Notes under the pieces: model-generated
What the model saw: only the letters and a program-made list of their open reading frames with translations
Databases searched by the model: none
What the model was told of the DNA's origin: nothing
Assembly: GCA_013306675.1 (NCBI GenBank)
Contig: JABLUY010000062.1
Coordinates: 62,001 to 126,000 of the forward strand
From: Thraustochytrium sp. TN22
Lineage: Eukaryota > Sar > Bigyra > Thraustochytrida > Thraustochytriidae
Direction of reading: 5' to 3'
Length of the DNA stretch: 64,000 nt
Position numbers and translations under genes: made by a program
Shown: piece after piece, positions 9,667 to 18,713 of the stretch
Layout: the number at the start of each line of letters is the position of its first letter
Numbering within the stretch: position 1 is the stretch's first letter

Positions 9667-11025
9667 ATGGAGGGCTTCGCGGAGGCGGCGGCGGCGGCCG
9701 TGTCGCGGCGCGACGAGAAGGCGGTGGGCCGGCTGCTGCGGCTGGACGGCGGCGGCGCGCTGGACGTGGGCGCGGCGCTGCAGCGGCTGCGCTCGCTGGG
9801 GTCACCCGAGGCGCTGGAGCGCGAGAGCAGACGCGAGGCGCAGGCCGTGGGGCTCGGCGACTTTGCGCCCATCTGCAGCCTGCATGTGGCGGTGGCGGCG
9901 GCGCTGGCCGCGGCGCACGAGCTGGCGCCCGGATCGGCCGAGCGCGCCGACCAGCTGGCGCGCGCCTTCAAGCTGCAGGAGCAGCTCTTCAACACGTTCT
10001 TGGACCTGTACCGCGGCGAGGGCAGCTGGCTCGTGGCCGCGCTCATGAGCCTGATCCACGACACGCGCGTGCTGGCCGTCTGGGCAGACCGTGAAACGGG
10101 CGAGGACCGCATGGAGCACGTGCGCGAGGCCAAGGCCCTGCTTGAGAAGTGCTTTCGGCTCACCACCATGGGCCGCGCCATGACGGCCGACGCGCAGCGC
10201 AAGCGGACCGTGGGGCTGTACATCGTGAACCACCAGTTCAAGATCTTCTTCGCGCTCAAGAGCCTGCAGCTTTGCCGCAACCTCGTGCGCTCCGTGGAGA
10301 TGAACACCTTCCCGGACCTCGACACCTTTCCGCTGGACCAGCAGGTCACGTACCAGTTCTACCGCGGGCGTCTGCTCATCCTGGACGACGACGTCGCCGA
10401 GGCGCGCCGCGCGCTGCAGTTCGCTCTGGACAACTGCCCGTCGCACCTCGTGCGCAACCGCCGCCTCATCCTCGAGTTCCTCGTGCCCATTAGCCTCTTC
10501 AGCGGCCGCGCGCCGACGCAGGCGCTCCTGGACCGCTACGATCTGACCTACCTGAGCGACCTCCAGCGCCACGTGCGCAACGGTGACGTCCGTTCGCTGT
10601 CCGCTTTCATCGACGCCAATCAGGACCATTTCATCGCGCGCGGCCTCTTCCTCGCGCTCGACCAGCTCAAGGTTATTGCTTATCGGAACCTCTTCCGCAA
10701 TGTCGTTGCGCTGTACCAGGAGACCGTCGAAGAGCGCGCCAAGACGCGCGTCGCGCTCAGCCTCTTCGTGCAGCCTTTCGCCAATCACAGCGAGCCGGAT
10801 CCCCTGGTGCAGCTCACGCAGCAGCAGGGTGACGCCGCGGCGCCCCCAGCTCCGCCTGACGCGCAACTCAACGAGGAAGAGGTCATGGACCAGGTCAAGT
10901 GCGTGCTCGCCAACCTCATCTTTCAGCGCTACGTCAAGGGCTACATTTCGCACGAGAAGGACACGCTTGTACTCAGTCCCAAGGACCCGTTTCCCAAGCT
11001 CAGCTCCGTGCAGGCCTTTTCATGA
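9667..11025 (+). CDS. PCID2: TREX-2 PCI-domain subunit PCID2/Thp1
   Basis: 452 residues. PCID2/Thp1 pairs with SAC3 and SEM1 in the TREX-2 complex at nuclear pores for mRNA export. The family pattern runs through the C-terminal two thirds: KRTVGLYIVNHQFKIFFALK, LQLCRNLVRSVE, QVTYQFYRGRLLILDDD, then the PCI helices and winged helix (LDQLKVIAYRNLFRNVVALY, VKCVLANLIFQRYVKGYISH) ending DPFPKLS. The start is the ATG at MEGFAEAAAAAVSRR. A longer upstream extension encodes only Arg/Ala/Pro-rich sequence. Divergent from LysRS. The relative CSN12 has the same architecture, but the ANLI..RYVKGYISH ending fits PCID2 better. Confidence 0.88.
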   Translation: MEGFAEAAAAAVSRRDEKAVGRLLRLDGGGALDVGAALQRLRSLGSPEALERESRREAQAVGLGDFAPICSLHVAVAAALAAAHELAPGSAERADQLARAFKLQEQLFNTFLDLYRGEGSWLVAALMSLIHDTRVLAVWADRETGEDRMEHVREAKALLEKCFRLTTMGRAMTADAQRKRTVGLYIVNHQFKIFFALKSLQLCRNLVRSVEMNTFPDLDTFPLDQQVTYQFYRGRLLILDDDVAEARRALQFALDNCPSHLVRNRRLILEFLVPISLFSGRAPTQALLDRYDLTYLSDLQRHVRNGDVRSLSAFIDANQDHFIARGLFLALDQLKVIAYRNLFRNVVALYQETVEERAKTRVALSLFVQPFANHSEPDPLVQLTQQQGDAAAPPAPPDAQLNEEEVMDQVKCVLANLIFQRYVKGYISHEKDTLVLSPKDPFPKLSSVQAFS

Positions 11026-11744
11026 TGATTCGTAGCCTCTAGGCAATAGCTCTGGCGAGAGAGAGAGAGAGAGCTAGCCTAGCTAGGTGAAGGATCGCAC
11101 GTTTCGTGTCAAGGCAGCAGGAGCTAAGCGAAACGAGACGAGACGCGTTTTTATTTCAAAATGATCCATGTACTGGTGGAACACGGAGTCCGCCCTGGCA
11201 TGGAGGCTCAGTATGAAGGAGAGGATTTTTCCATCAATCGATCGCGCGGTTGCGATTGCGCACCGTGATGAACAAGAGAGAACCCGAATGAACTTTTTGC
11301 TTGAATACCTGCAGTGGTCGAATCCGGGAAAGTGGTGCTGCTGGCAGGCGTCGACTGCCGCACTTCTGCCCCCCGCCCTCCACTTTCGATGCACCGCATG
11401 GCCTGCCAATTCACAGCGATGCTCAGCTCGACGCACTGTGCCACTGCGGCACAGCGGCCGCCACGGACCGTAGCTCATCATCACTGCCGGTCCTAATGCA
11501 ACAGCGCGCGGCGGCCAACGAGGCCAACCGGCGCCAGTTGGTCGCCCTTGACCAACGGCCGCCACGGCGCCGCGCCAACGCACTGCAGTGCCAGCCAGAG
11601 GAGAGGCACCTTCATCTTCATCATCACTGCAACATCGCTTTTGCATTGCGAGAGCCTTGCAGGGTAGCCACGACGCTGGGCAGAGCCGCAAGCTGCGCAA
11701 GGCCGTCGAGAGCGCGACGAGAGCGCGCCGTGCGGGCGAAGGAG
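11026..11744. other. intergenic between PCID2 and CDC6
   Basis: A short GA microsatellite (about 11058-11073) followed by overlapping CTAGC/GCTAGG motifs to 11088 lies in the PCID2 3' flank. The rest is less GC-rich than the genes. No convincing coding region or RNA gene was found. Confidence 0.5.
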
Positions 11745-13187
11745 ATGGCGCCGCAGACGCGCACGCGGAGGCCGCGGGACGACCGGCTGCAGGGCGGTGA
11801 GCATGGCGACTCCGTGGCGCAGGTCCCGAAGCGACGGCGCGTGGCGGCGCCGGCCGGCGCGGAGGACCTCGCAGAGGCGCCCTCGGCGACGAGCGCAGCG
11901 GCGTCCGGCATCGTGGGCCGCGCGGAGCAGATCGAGGCGGTACGAGAGTTCCTGCGCGCGCGGCTCGACGCAGGGCGCGGCGGCAGCCTGTACGTGTGCG
12001 GCACGACAGGTACGGGCAAGACGGCTTGCGTGCAGCACGTGCTGGCGACGGAGCTGGACGAGGCCAGATGGTCGCGCGTCACGGTGGGCAAGCTGAATGG
12101 TAACACACTGGAGCGCCCCAGCCTAATCTACGGCGCGCTGCTCCGCGCGCTAGGTCGCGAGTGTCCGAACTCGACGCCAACCGAGCTGGCGCGCGCCGAC
12201 CTGGAGACGCTCTTCCGGCCGGCCAAGGCAGCGCGTGCATCGGCCAAGCCCAAGGCCGGCGGGCCCATGTTTGTGGTCCTCTTGGACGAGATCGACCAGC
12301 TCGTCATGACGAACCAGGCCAAGGGCGGCGCGCTGCCGAGCCGTCAGGAGGTGCTCTACCAGCTCTTTCGTTGGGCAAACCTGCCGCGCTCGCGGCTGGT
12401 CCTCATTGGCATTGCCAATGCCGTCAACCTGCATGACCGCTTCCTGCCGGAGCTTCTGCGCGAGGGCTACTCGTCCGAGATGCTCGTCTTTCCCGCATAC
12501 ACCAAGGGCGAGCTCAAGGACATCCTCGAGGTGCAGACGGCGCGCATGGCGCGCGAGACGTCGGTGGGCGAAGCGCGCTTTGACTCCGTGGCCGTGGAGT
12601 TGTGCGCGCGCAAGGTAGCAGCCAAGTCTGGCGACCTGCGCAAGGGCCTCGACATTTGCCGGCGCGCGCTGCTGGAGGCCGCCAACGTCAAGGCTGCCCG
12701 GTCCGCCGAAAAGGGCGCGGACGGAGAGGCGGTCGTGGTTGGCGTGCCGGCCATCATGAAGGTCATGCGCACCGTCTTTGAGTCCGCGCACGTGCGCACA
12801 ATGCGCGAGCTGCCACTCCAGGTCCAGTACGCCCTGTGCGCCGTGGTGCGCGCCCAGAAAGACGCGCAGCGCGACGGCAAGCGAAAACTCCTCGTCGCCG
12901 ACCTCTACCGCGAGTACGCCCGAATGACGCGCGCCTGGAGCCTCCCGGCGCAACCGTTCTCCGGCTTTCGCGACGAGCTCCTCGGGCGTCTCTGCGAAGA
13001 CGGCCTGGTCTCGCTCGCCGGGAAACAGAAGGATGTCCGCGAGCGTTCCGTCAAGGTCGACGTTCTCGTTGAGGACGTCAACTTTGCGCTCGGCGAGAAT
13101 GTCGCCACGCAGCCCCTCCTGACCAGCAAGGCGCCGCGCAACGGTGGCGCCAACCTCTACGCCGTAGCAAAGCCTACAATGGCATGA
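11745..13187 (+). CDS. CDC6: CDC6 replication-licensing AAA+ ATPase
   Basis: 480 residues. CDC6 acts with ORC and CDT1 to load MCM2-7 at origins in G1. The N-terminus is basic with a likely NLS (PKRRR). Walker A is GTTGTGKT at residues 86-93. Walker B is VVLLDEIDQL near 177-186. The following helix reads VLYQLFRWANLPRSRLVLIG, and sensor region IANAVNLHDRFLPEL is closer to CDC6 than to ORC1. The C-terminal winged-helix part has KRKLLVADLYREYAR. No BAH domain is present, which argues against ORC1. The ATG chosen is the last one before continuous family similarity. The frame is open upstream but without recognisable content. Followed on the same strand by DONSON. Confidence 0.87.
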   Translation: MAPQTRTRRPRDDRLQGGEHGDSVAQVPKRRRVAAPAGAEDLAEAPSATSAAASGIVGRAEQIEAVREFLRARLDAGRGGSLYVCGTTGTGKTACVQHVLATELDEARWSRVTVGKLNGNTLERPSLIYGALLRALGRECPNSTPTELARADLETLFRPAKAARASAKPKAGGPMFVVLLDEIDQLVMTNQAKGGALPSRQEVLYQLFRWANLPRSRLVLIGIANAVNLHDRFLPELLREGYSSEMLVFPAYTKGELKDILEVQTARMARETSVGEARFDSVAVELCARKVAAKSGDLRKGLDICRRALLEAANVKAARSAEKGADGEAVVVGVPAIMKVMRTVFESAHVRTMRELPLQVQYALCAVVRAQKDAQRDGKRKLLVADLYREYARMTRAWSLPAQPFSGFRDELLGRLCEDGLVSLAGKQKDVRERSVKVDVLVEDVNFALGENVATQPLLTSKAPRNGGANLYAVAKPTMA

Positions 13188-13782
13188 ATAGAAGAAGACG
13201 AGGCCTTGACACGAGAACAACAAGCTCTGCCATTTATTTGGGGGGGGGAGGGGGGGAATATCTTGTGTTGATAATGAGCCTTGCTTTCGCAAGCTGGCAC
13301 CGTGATGAGGACGAGAAGAAATGGAAAGCACGGGTTTCTGCGCGCGAGGCGTAGAGCCATCCACTCCTCTGCGCCGAGGGTTGTACGATGATGCCACAAG
13401 CTGTCGCAGACGGAACCCTCGCCTTTTCTTGTCCAACGTGTCGCATGGCGGCAAAGGGTGAGCCAAGATCAAGTGGACTCGGGATTGCTACGGCCCGGCC
13501 CAGGCAGCTTGTTAAGGTCCAGCTTACATATCAGCGCGACCAGCTCGGCCGAACGCAACACCGCAGCACCTGAGAAAGAACCGCTGAACCTTGACGCCAT
13601 CCGAGCACTGCTTGATTTCCAAGCACTTCTGAGTATGCGGGCCTTTGCCCGCCCGGCTATCTGCAGCGAACGAGAGGAAAGCACTTGTCCGGGAGTGACG
13701 GTTAGGTTGCCGGTTGACCGGCGGCGGACGGCAGTGCACCGTCGAGGTCAACAAGACCCATTTTCTACTTGCCGTGATCAAG
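13188..13782. other. intergenic between CDC6 and DONSON
   Basis: Contains a G-tract of two runs of seven to eight G separated by A at about 13241-13257, which could form a G-quadruplex on the + strand. Otherwise moderate in GC, with no supported gene. The DONSON frame is open 23 codons upstream of the chosen ATG. Confidence 0.5.
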
Positions 13783-13798
13783 ATGAGCTCGCGCGGCA

Positions 13799-13841
<43 letters not shown>

Positions 13842-16029
13842 GGCCGTCAGCCCAGCCACGAGCAGCCGGGCGGCAGCGCCCTCTGATGGCGGCGACGATG
13901 GCGAGCCACCTGCTGCTACGAGCCCGACCAGGACCAATACAAAGGTACGCAACGGTGGCGGCAGCGGCGACGGCGGCGGCAGCGGCGATGGCGGCGGTGG
14001 AGGCAGCGCGAACATAGCGACGACGGCAAGCCCGTCGTCGTCAGCGATGACAAGACGAGGCGCCAAAAGGCCCGCGCAGTTCGCGGCTTTCGTGCCTGCA
14101 GGCGCGCAGCGCAGTGCGCAAAAGCGGAGGCTGAGGTCGCCCGGCCCACCGCTCCTGGCGGCCGTAGAGGGTGGGAAGAGCGCGCGGCGAAGCGAGGTGG
14201 AGGCAGCACGCGTGCTGCAGCAGCCCTTGGACGATGTGCTAGGCCCCAACAGCAACTCGGTGGACATGTACGCGGACTTTCTAGGGGCTATGAACACGAA
14301 CCACCCTGCCAAGGCAACCGAGGCCAAGTCGATTCCGGTGGGCAGCCTGGCACGCAGCAGCTCCCTCGTGGGCAGCCTGTGCAACGACGCGAGCATGAGT
14401 GACACCTTCCACGCGCGGCTGCTCCGCGAGCAGCTCCCTCAGCGCGAGGCAGCTAGCACGGAGACCAGCGCCGGGATGAGCATCGAGGCGATGCAGGGCA
14501 AGTTTGCCATCAACTGGAATCTGACCCTCGGGGTGACGGTGGAGAGCGCGCGGGCGGGCGCTCTAGACTGGGCGCACGATATGTGGAGCATGGAGCACCA
14601 AACCTGGGCCCGCCACGCGGCGACGCTCCTGGCGCAAGATGAGCGGCGCGATCACGGTGGTGATCTGAATGACCTGCGCGCGCAGCCGCGAGCAGAGGCA
14701 TGGCCAGAGCGCTACGCGCTGCTGCAAGCGTGCTTGATCTCGTACGAGTACCCACCGCCCGGGCCGAGCGCCGCGCAGCTTCACAAGTTGCAGGTGCCGG
14801 CGTCGGAGCGGGCCAAGGCGCACGTGCAGCAGCGCAACGACGGCTCGTCCGACAGCGAGGCGGCCTCTGCAAAGGTTAGCGGGCGCGCGAGCGCAGAGAA
14901 CGGAGGGTCCGGAAACGCGCACGTGGGGGGCGCCGGCTCGGCCTCGGCATTGGACGCCGAGGGCGGGGCGGCTTCGAGCGATGGCTTCATGGCACCAGCA
15001 GGGCGCGCGACGCGCCGCGACGAGACGGCCGGGCCTAGCGCGGGCGATGAGGGCTGGGTCTTCGAGCAGCGCACGAACTGGGGCGAGGCGTTCAAGTCGC
15101 TCATGGCGCAGCTCGAGCGTGGCAGCTGCCCTTACTTTTACCTGCACGATGCGGAGACCGGCACGGTGGGGCTCTTTTTGCGCCGCGGCGTCCTGGGCGA
15201 CCTGGACCAGCGCAGCGAGGCGCCCATGTGTGCGATCCTCTCACGGTCGTCGGCGAGCCTGCGTGCCCAGCTGATCCGGTGCGAGGTGCCGTTCGAGTGC
15301 CCGCTGGACAGCTCCTTGGAGCGCACGGTGTCTGCGATCGACCCGGAGCTGCAGGATGAGCTGCGCGCGTACTCGCGGTCGGCCACGGCGAGCCGCGGCG
15401 TGAGCACATCCTCGGGTGCGCAGCTGGGGCGCACCTCGAGCATGCCAGGCCCGGAGGACGAGTCGCGGTCGCTGCTGGGCTTCGTTGGCTCGCCGGCTGT
15501 TTTCGGCCTGTACAATGTGCTGCTTAACCGGGTCGTGCGGCGGAGTGGCGTGCACGCGGCCCCACGGCTCATCGCGCCCGTCCCGTACGCGCACGCCGTC
15601 TGCAAGGAGCCCGCGCGCAACCTGCCACGCTCGGTTCGCACGCAGACGCGCCAGGGCCAGGGCCAGGGCCAGGGGCAGGGCCAGGGCGGCGGCGGCCAAA
15701 CGCTGGACGTGCTGCGCCTGGAATCGGCGCTGGCGGGGCCGCGCCTGTTTCGGCTTCTGCAGACGCTCAATTACGTTCCGAGCAGCGAGAGCAAGGCGGC
15801 GAGCGACAAGGCATCGGGCGAGGGCGCCCCCCGCGAGGCTAAGAACAACCTGCACGAGGGCGATGCCTGGACCGTCCGACTCGTGACGGAGCCGCTGACG
15901 CGCTACTTCAACGAGGCGCTTCGCAAGCTGGCGGCGCGCCACGGGTTCGGCGACAAGCCGCGCGCCCAGGTCGGCGACCAGGTCACCATGAGTAGAGACA
16001 CGGCGCGCGGCGGCGTGCTGGTCAGGTAA
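13783..16029 (+). CDS. DONSON: DONSON-like replisome assembly/fork protection factor
   Basis: 748 residues. DONSON (Drosophila Humpty dumpty) helps deliver GINS/CDC45 to MCM and protects forks. The first roughly 150 residues are disordered, with a poly-Gly tract encoded by GGC repeats. Family-like blocks follow in order: FAINWNLTLGVTVESA; YALLQACLISYEYPPPGP; WGEAFKSLMAQLERGSCPYF with LFLRRGVLG (human: CPYFYVC...VLFRAAGL) near residue 449; CAILSRSSASLRAQLI then EVPFECPL; FVGSPAVFGLYNVLLN; and a C-terminal WTVRLVTEPLTRYFNEALRK. A GQ dipeptide repeat lies near residues 625-636. It sits directly after CDC6 on the same strand. The match is from remembered motif order, and overall identity is clearly low. 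Confidence 0.78.
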
Positions 16030-16150
16030 CTTCAGCGCATAGAGTTGCAAGTGCTGCTGCGGAGCCGCGACAGCATGACGGTCTTTTCTCTTCTTTCCAA
16101 TTCAAATTCTTCTCAGGCGTGCCTTGTTTGGCTCGGCTCAAGGCGACAGT

Positions 16151-16816
16151 TCATCGGTCCTTCTTGGGCTCGGCCGGCGCCTTGTCAGCAGCGGCCTCGA
16201 GCTCGGCGATGCGGGCCACGAGGCGCTCGTGCTCGCGGTGAAAGGCCTTGCTCTGGTCCTTGATGACGGCCGTCTCCTTGACGGCCTCGTCTGCGGCGCG
16301 CTTGAGGCGAGCATTCTCCGTCATAAGCTTCTCTAGCTTGGCCGCCACCTCCTGGCCGCTGCTGGCGCTCTTGAGCTCGCTCGCCGCCTCGTCCAGCATC
16401 TTCATGGAATGCGCGCCGGACGCCTTGGCCTGCTTCTCCAAGATGGTCAGGTTCGTGCGCAGGCGCTCCTCGGCGGCCTGCGCCTTGACCAGCCTGCTGC
16501 ACAGGATCGTGCACAGCGCGAAGCTGATGAGCAGTGCGCCTACCATCGCCGACCGGTGCACCGTGATGACGAGCGACTGCCAGCGCGGATCCGACTCGTA
16601 CGCCGGCGACCCGGCGCGCGGCTGGTAGTCTACCAGGCCCTTGAGGCTCTCTGCGAACGGCACCAGCGAGGTTGACGACGCCGCCACCAGCATCACCCAC
16701 CCCGGACGCACCGCCAGCAGCGTCTCCGTCACGCCGCGCGGCAGCGGCGCCGTCAGCAGCGCCATGCCGCTCAGAAGCACGAGCGCCACCATCTCCGACA
16801 ACCCGAGCCACTCCAT
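16151..16816 (-). CDS. BCAP31: BAP31-family ER membrane protein
   Basis: 221 residues. Three hydrophobic segments (about residues 7-24, 39-58 and 87-107) are followed by a long coiled coil to the end. The segment from VHRSAMVGALLISFALCTIL into EERLRTNLTILEKQAKAS parallels the third membrane helix and coiled coil of BAP31. The extreme C-terminus is KKDR, which fits the KKxx dilysine signal for COPI-mediated ER retrieval. The family sorts membrane proteins at the ER and takes part in quality control. The gene converges on DONSON (121 bases between stops) and is divergent from the Myb-like gene. Confidence 0.85.
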   Translation of the reverse strand: MEWLGLSEMVALVLLSGMALLTAPLPRGVTETLLAVRPGWVMLVAASSTSLVPFAESLKGLVDYQPRAGSPAYESDPRWQSLVITVHRSAMVGALLISFALCTILCSRLVKAQAAEERLRTNLTILEKQAKASGAHSMKMLDEAASELKSASSGQEVAAKLEKLMTENARLKRAADEAVKETAVIKDQSKAFHREHERLVARIAELEAAADKAPAEPKKDR

Positions 16817-17159
16817 CGTTCCGGCAGACAGTCGGCAAGCCTGGTCGCCCGCTCGTGCTGGCCGTCCGCTGCCCGCCGCCCGCCGCGACCGCGACCGTGA
16901 CCCGGTACGCCCAAGTCGCGTCGTGGGACTGCTCGAGCACTATGCTGACGTGGCCACGGCGTTGACGAAGTTGGCGCGCTTCAACACCGCGTGGTGCTGC
17001 GGCGCCGGCGGCGGCTGCCAAAAATGCGAGCGCAAGGCAGCAAACAGCGCAGGCCCGCGCAGCACGGCGCAGCGCGATCGATGTTGCGCGGCGGGGAGAG
17101 CGGGGCGCTCCTTGGGGTCGTGCAGCGCTACATTCGTGGCGCGCGATGCGCCGCACGCG
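16817..17159. promoter_or_regulatory. divergent promoter region, BAP31 / Myb-like gene
   Basis: 343 bases between two start codons pointing apart, so it must hold both promoters if the start calls are right. No TATA-like element stands out. The frame of the downstream gene is open through this region and into BAP31, but that stretch lacks protein-like composition. Confidence 0.5.
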
Positions 17160-17771
17160 ATGCGCGTGAACTGGACGAAGCTCGACGAGTGGGCCCACGG
17201 GGATGAGGATTGGCGCGGCCTCGTCGATGCACATCCGCTGCCTGTGCTGGCCAAGGCCTACAAGCGGCTGCGCGAAGGCGCGCGCCGGCGGCGCGCGACG
17301 ACGCGCAAGCGCGCTGACAAGGAGAAGAAGGACCGCAATACGGTCCCGCTCGCTGGCGACCGCAAGCGCGCGTGGAGCGAGGACGAGAGTGAGGCGTTGC
17401 GCCGGGTCATGGACGCGGCCTCTGCGTGCCTGAGCGGCGCCTGCGTCGACCCGGTGATCGCCGACCCGTCGTCACTCGCCTGGCAGCTCGACGGCGTGGT
17501 CCGCTACCAGTGGTGCGCGATCGCCGATGCGCTTGAGCAGCTCACGGGCATCAGGCGCGGGAACCAGGCGCTGCGCCAGAAGTGGGTGCGAGACCTTTGT
17601 TGGACGCGAAAGATGAACAATAAGCTAAGCGGGCTCTTCCCGCGTGGCACGGCCGCAAGTAGCGACGACTGGGCGGCCATCCAGCAAACGCATTTCCCGA
17701 GCTTCTCCGTGAGCGACGTGCGCATCCACGCCATCCTTATCGGCGCCGCCACGGACGACATGCAATTGTAA
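17160..17771 (+). CDS. small Myb/SANT-like protein
   Basis: 203 residues from MRVNWTKLDEW. The N-terminal third is strongly basic (RRRRATTRKRADKEKKDR). Residues about 69-142 look like one Myb/SANT repeat: RAWSEDESEALRRVM, then WCAIADALEQ, then GNQALRQKWVRDL, with Trp/aromatic residues near the expected spacing but an insertion in the first loop. This suggests DNA or chromatin binding, though no partner or target can be named. The C-terminal 50 residues are unassigned. The frame is open far upstream, antisense to BAP31. The start was chosen at the first ATG after the BAP31 promoter, so the true start could differ. Confidence 0.6.
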   Translation: MRVNWTKLDEWAHGDEDWRGLVDAHPLPVLAKAYKRLREGARRRRATTRKRADKEKKDRNTVPLAGDRKRAWSEDESEALRRVMDAASACLSGACVDPVIADPSSLAWQLDGVVRYQWCAIADALEQLTGIRRGNQALRQKWVRDLCWTRKMNNKLSGLFPRGTAASSDDWAAIQQTHFPSFSVSDVRIHAILIGAATDDMQL

Positions 17772-17870
17772 AGAATTAATTGGAGACAGTGTTTTGTACA
17801 CGAGCCGAGCTTGGCGGCAAACCGCCATGCTGGCCTTGGACGTCGCCTCTGGCACCCAGACGGAAGAACT

Positions 17871-17927
17871 GCATGTAGGTACCAGGGCACGTGGAGACCA
17901 GTAAGGGCCTCCCTGAGTACCTGCATG
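17871..17927. repeat. imperfect inverted repeat (hairpin)
   Basis: The left arm CATGTAGGTACCAGGG (ends 17887) pairs with CCCTGAGTACCTGCATG (17911-17927), with one mismatch and one single-base gap, around a loop of about 23 bases. Weaker complementarity may continue outward on both sides. It lies about 100 bases after the Myb-like stop. Confidence 0.65.
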
Positions 17928-18138
17928 TCCGTGCAAGCGCTTGAGCTCTCTGTAACTCGAGCGCCGCTTCGGGAGCGACATGTTGACCTTTGACGTCAAA
18001 GTACTGCGACATGGTCGGTGCCAAGCAAGCGCTGGCGGCCAACTTGCGTCTACTGTTTGATTGGGACGAGCAAACCTAACCGCTACGTCGAGCTGGAGCA
18101 AGGCAAGAGGACAACAAAGAAAATGCCCTTGCAACCTG

Positions 18139-18651
18139 CAGTCTGGTCGGGTCATCGTGATTGAACAGGAATCTTTTCTGCAAGTGTCCAAGACGCTGCC
18201 CGCGCGCCCGTGGGACTCGGCCTTTGAAAGGGGCTTGGAAGGTGTAAGTACGCAGTGCAGCCTGCCAGTGCTCGCCTGGTCACCATCACCCGGAGTGGCT
18301 GGCGGCTCAGGGTCCTTGGCGCCCTCGCTCAGTTGGTCGTGGTGGCTGCGCTCCAAGATGCAGGACCCCTGGCCGCAGACCGATCGCCGGCAGTCTGGTC
18401 GGAGTCATCGTAATTGAGGACTCGTTTCTGCGAGTGTCGAAGACGTGTCGTGTAGCCTGGCCGCGCGCCCGTGGGACTCGGCCTTCGAAAGTGGCTTGAA
18501 AGGTGTTGCATTCAGTGCAGCTAGCTCTCCTTTCGCCTGGACACCATCACCCGGAGTGGCTGGCAGCTCAAGCTCCTTGGCGCGCTCGCTTGGTTGGCCG
18601 CGGTGGCTGCGTTCCAAGATGCGGGACCCGCGGCCGTGGACACCTCGCCGG
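18139..18651. repeat. 252-base tandem duplication, two diverged copies
   Basis: Copy A is 18139-18390 and copy B about 18391-18651. Both begin CAGTCTGGTCGG. They share GCGCGCCCGTGGGACTCGG, ACCATCACCCGGAGTGGCTG and a closing block around TCCAAGATGC. Divergence includes substitutions and short indels. Confidence 0.9.
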
Positions 18652-18713
18652 CCAGCCAGGACATCTGTTTGGGCCGTGGACACCTGGCCAACCCAGCCAG
18701 GACATCTGTTTGG
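18632..18713. repeat. 40-base tandem pair
   Basis: Two adjacent units, each starting GGCCGTGGACACCT and ending AGCCAGGACATCTGTTTG, at 18632-18671 and 18672-18713. The first overlaps the end of the larger tandem duplication. Confidence 0.9.

Noticed and set aside
11745-13187. ORC1 instead of CDC6
   Set aside because: No BAH domain or long ORC1 N-terminus. The Walker B and sensor wording (LDEIDQL, LVLIGIAN) is closer to CDC6.
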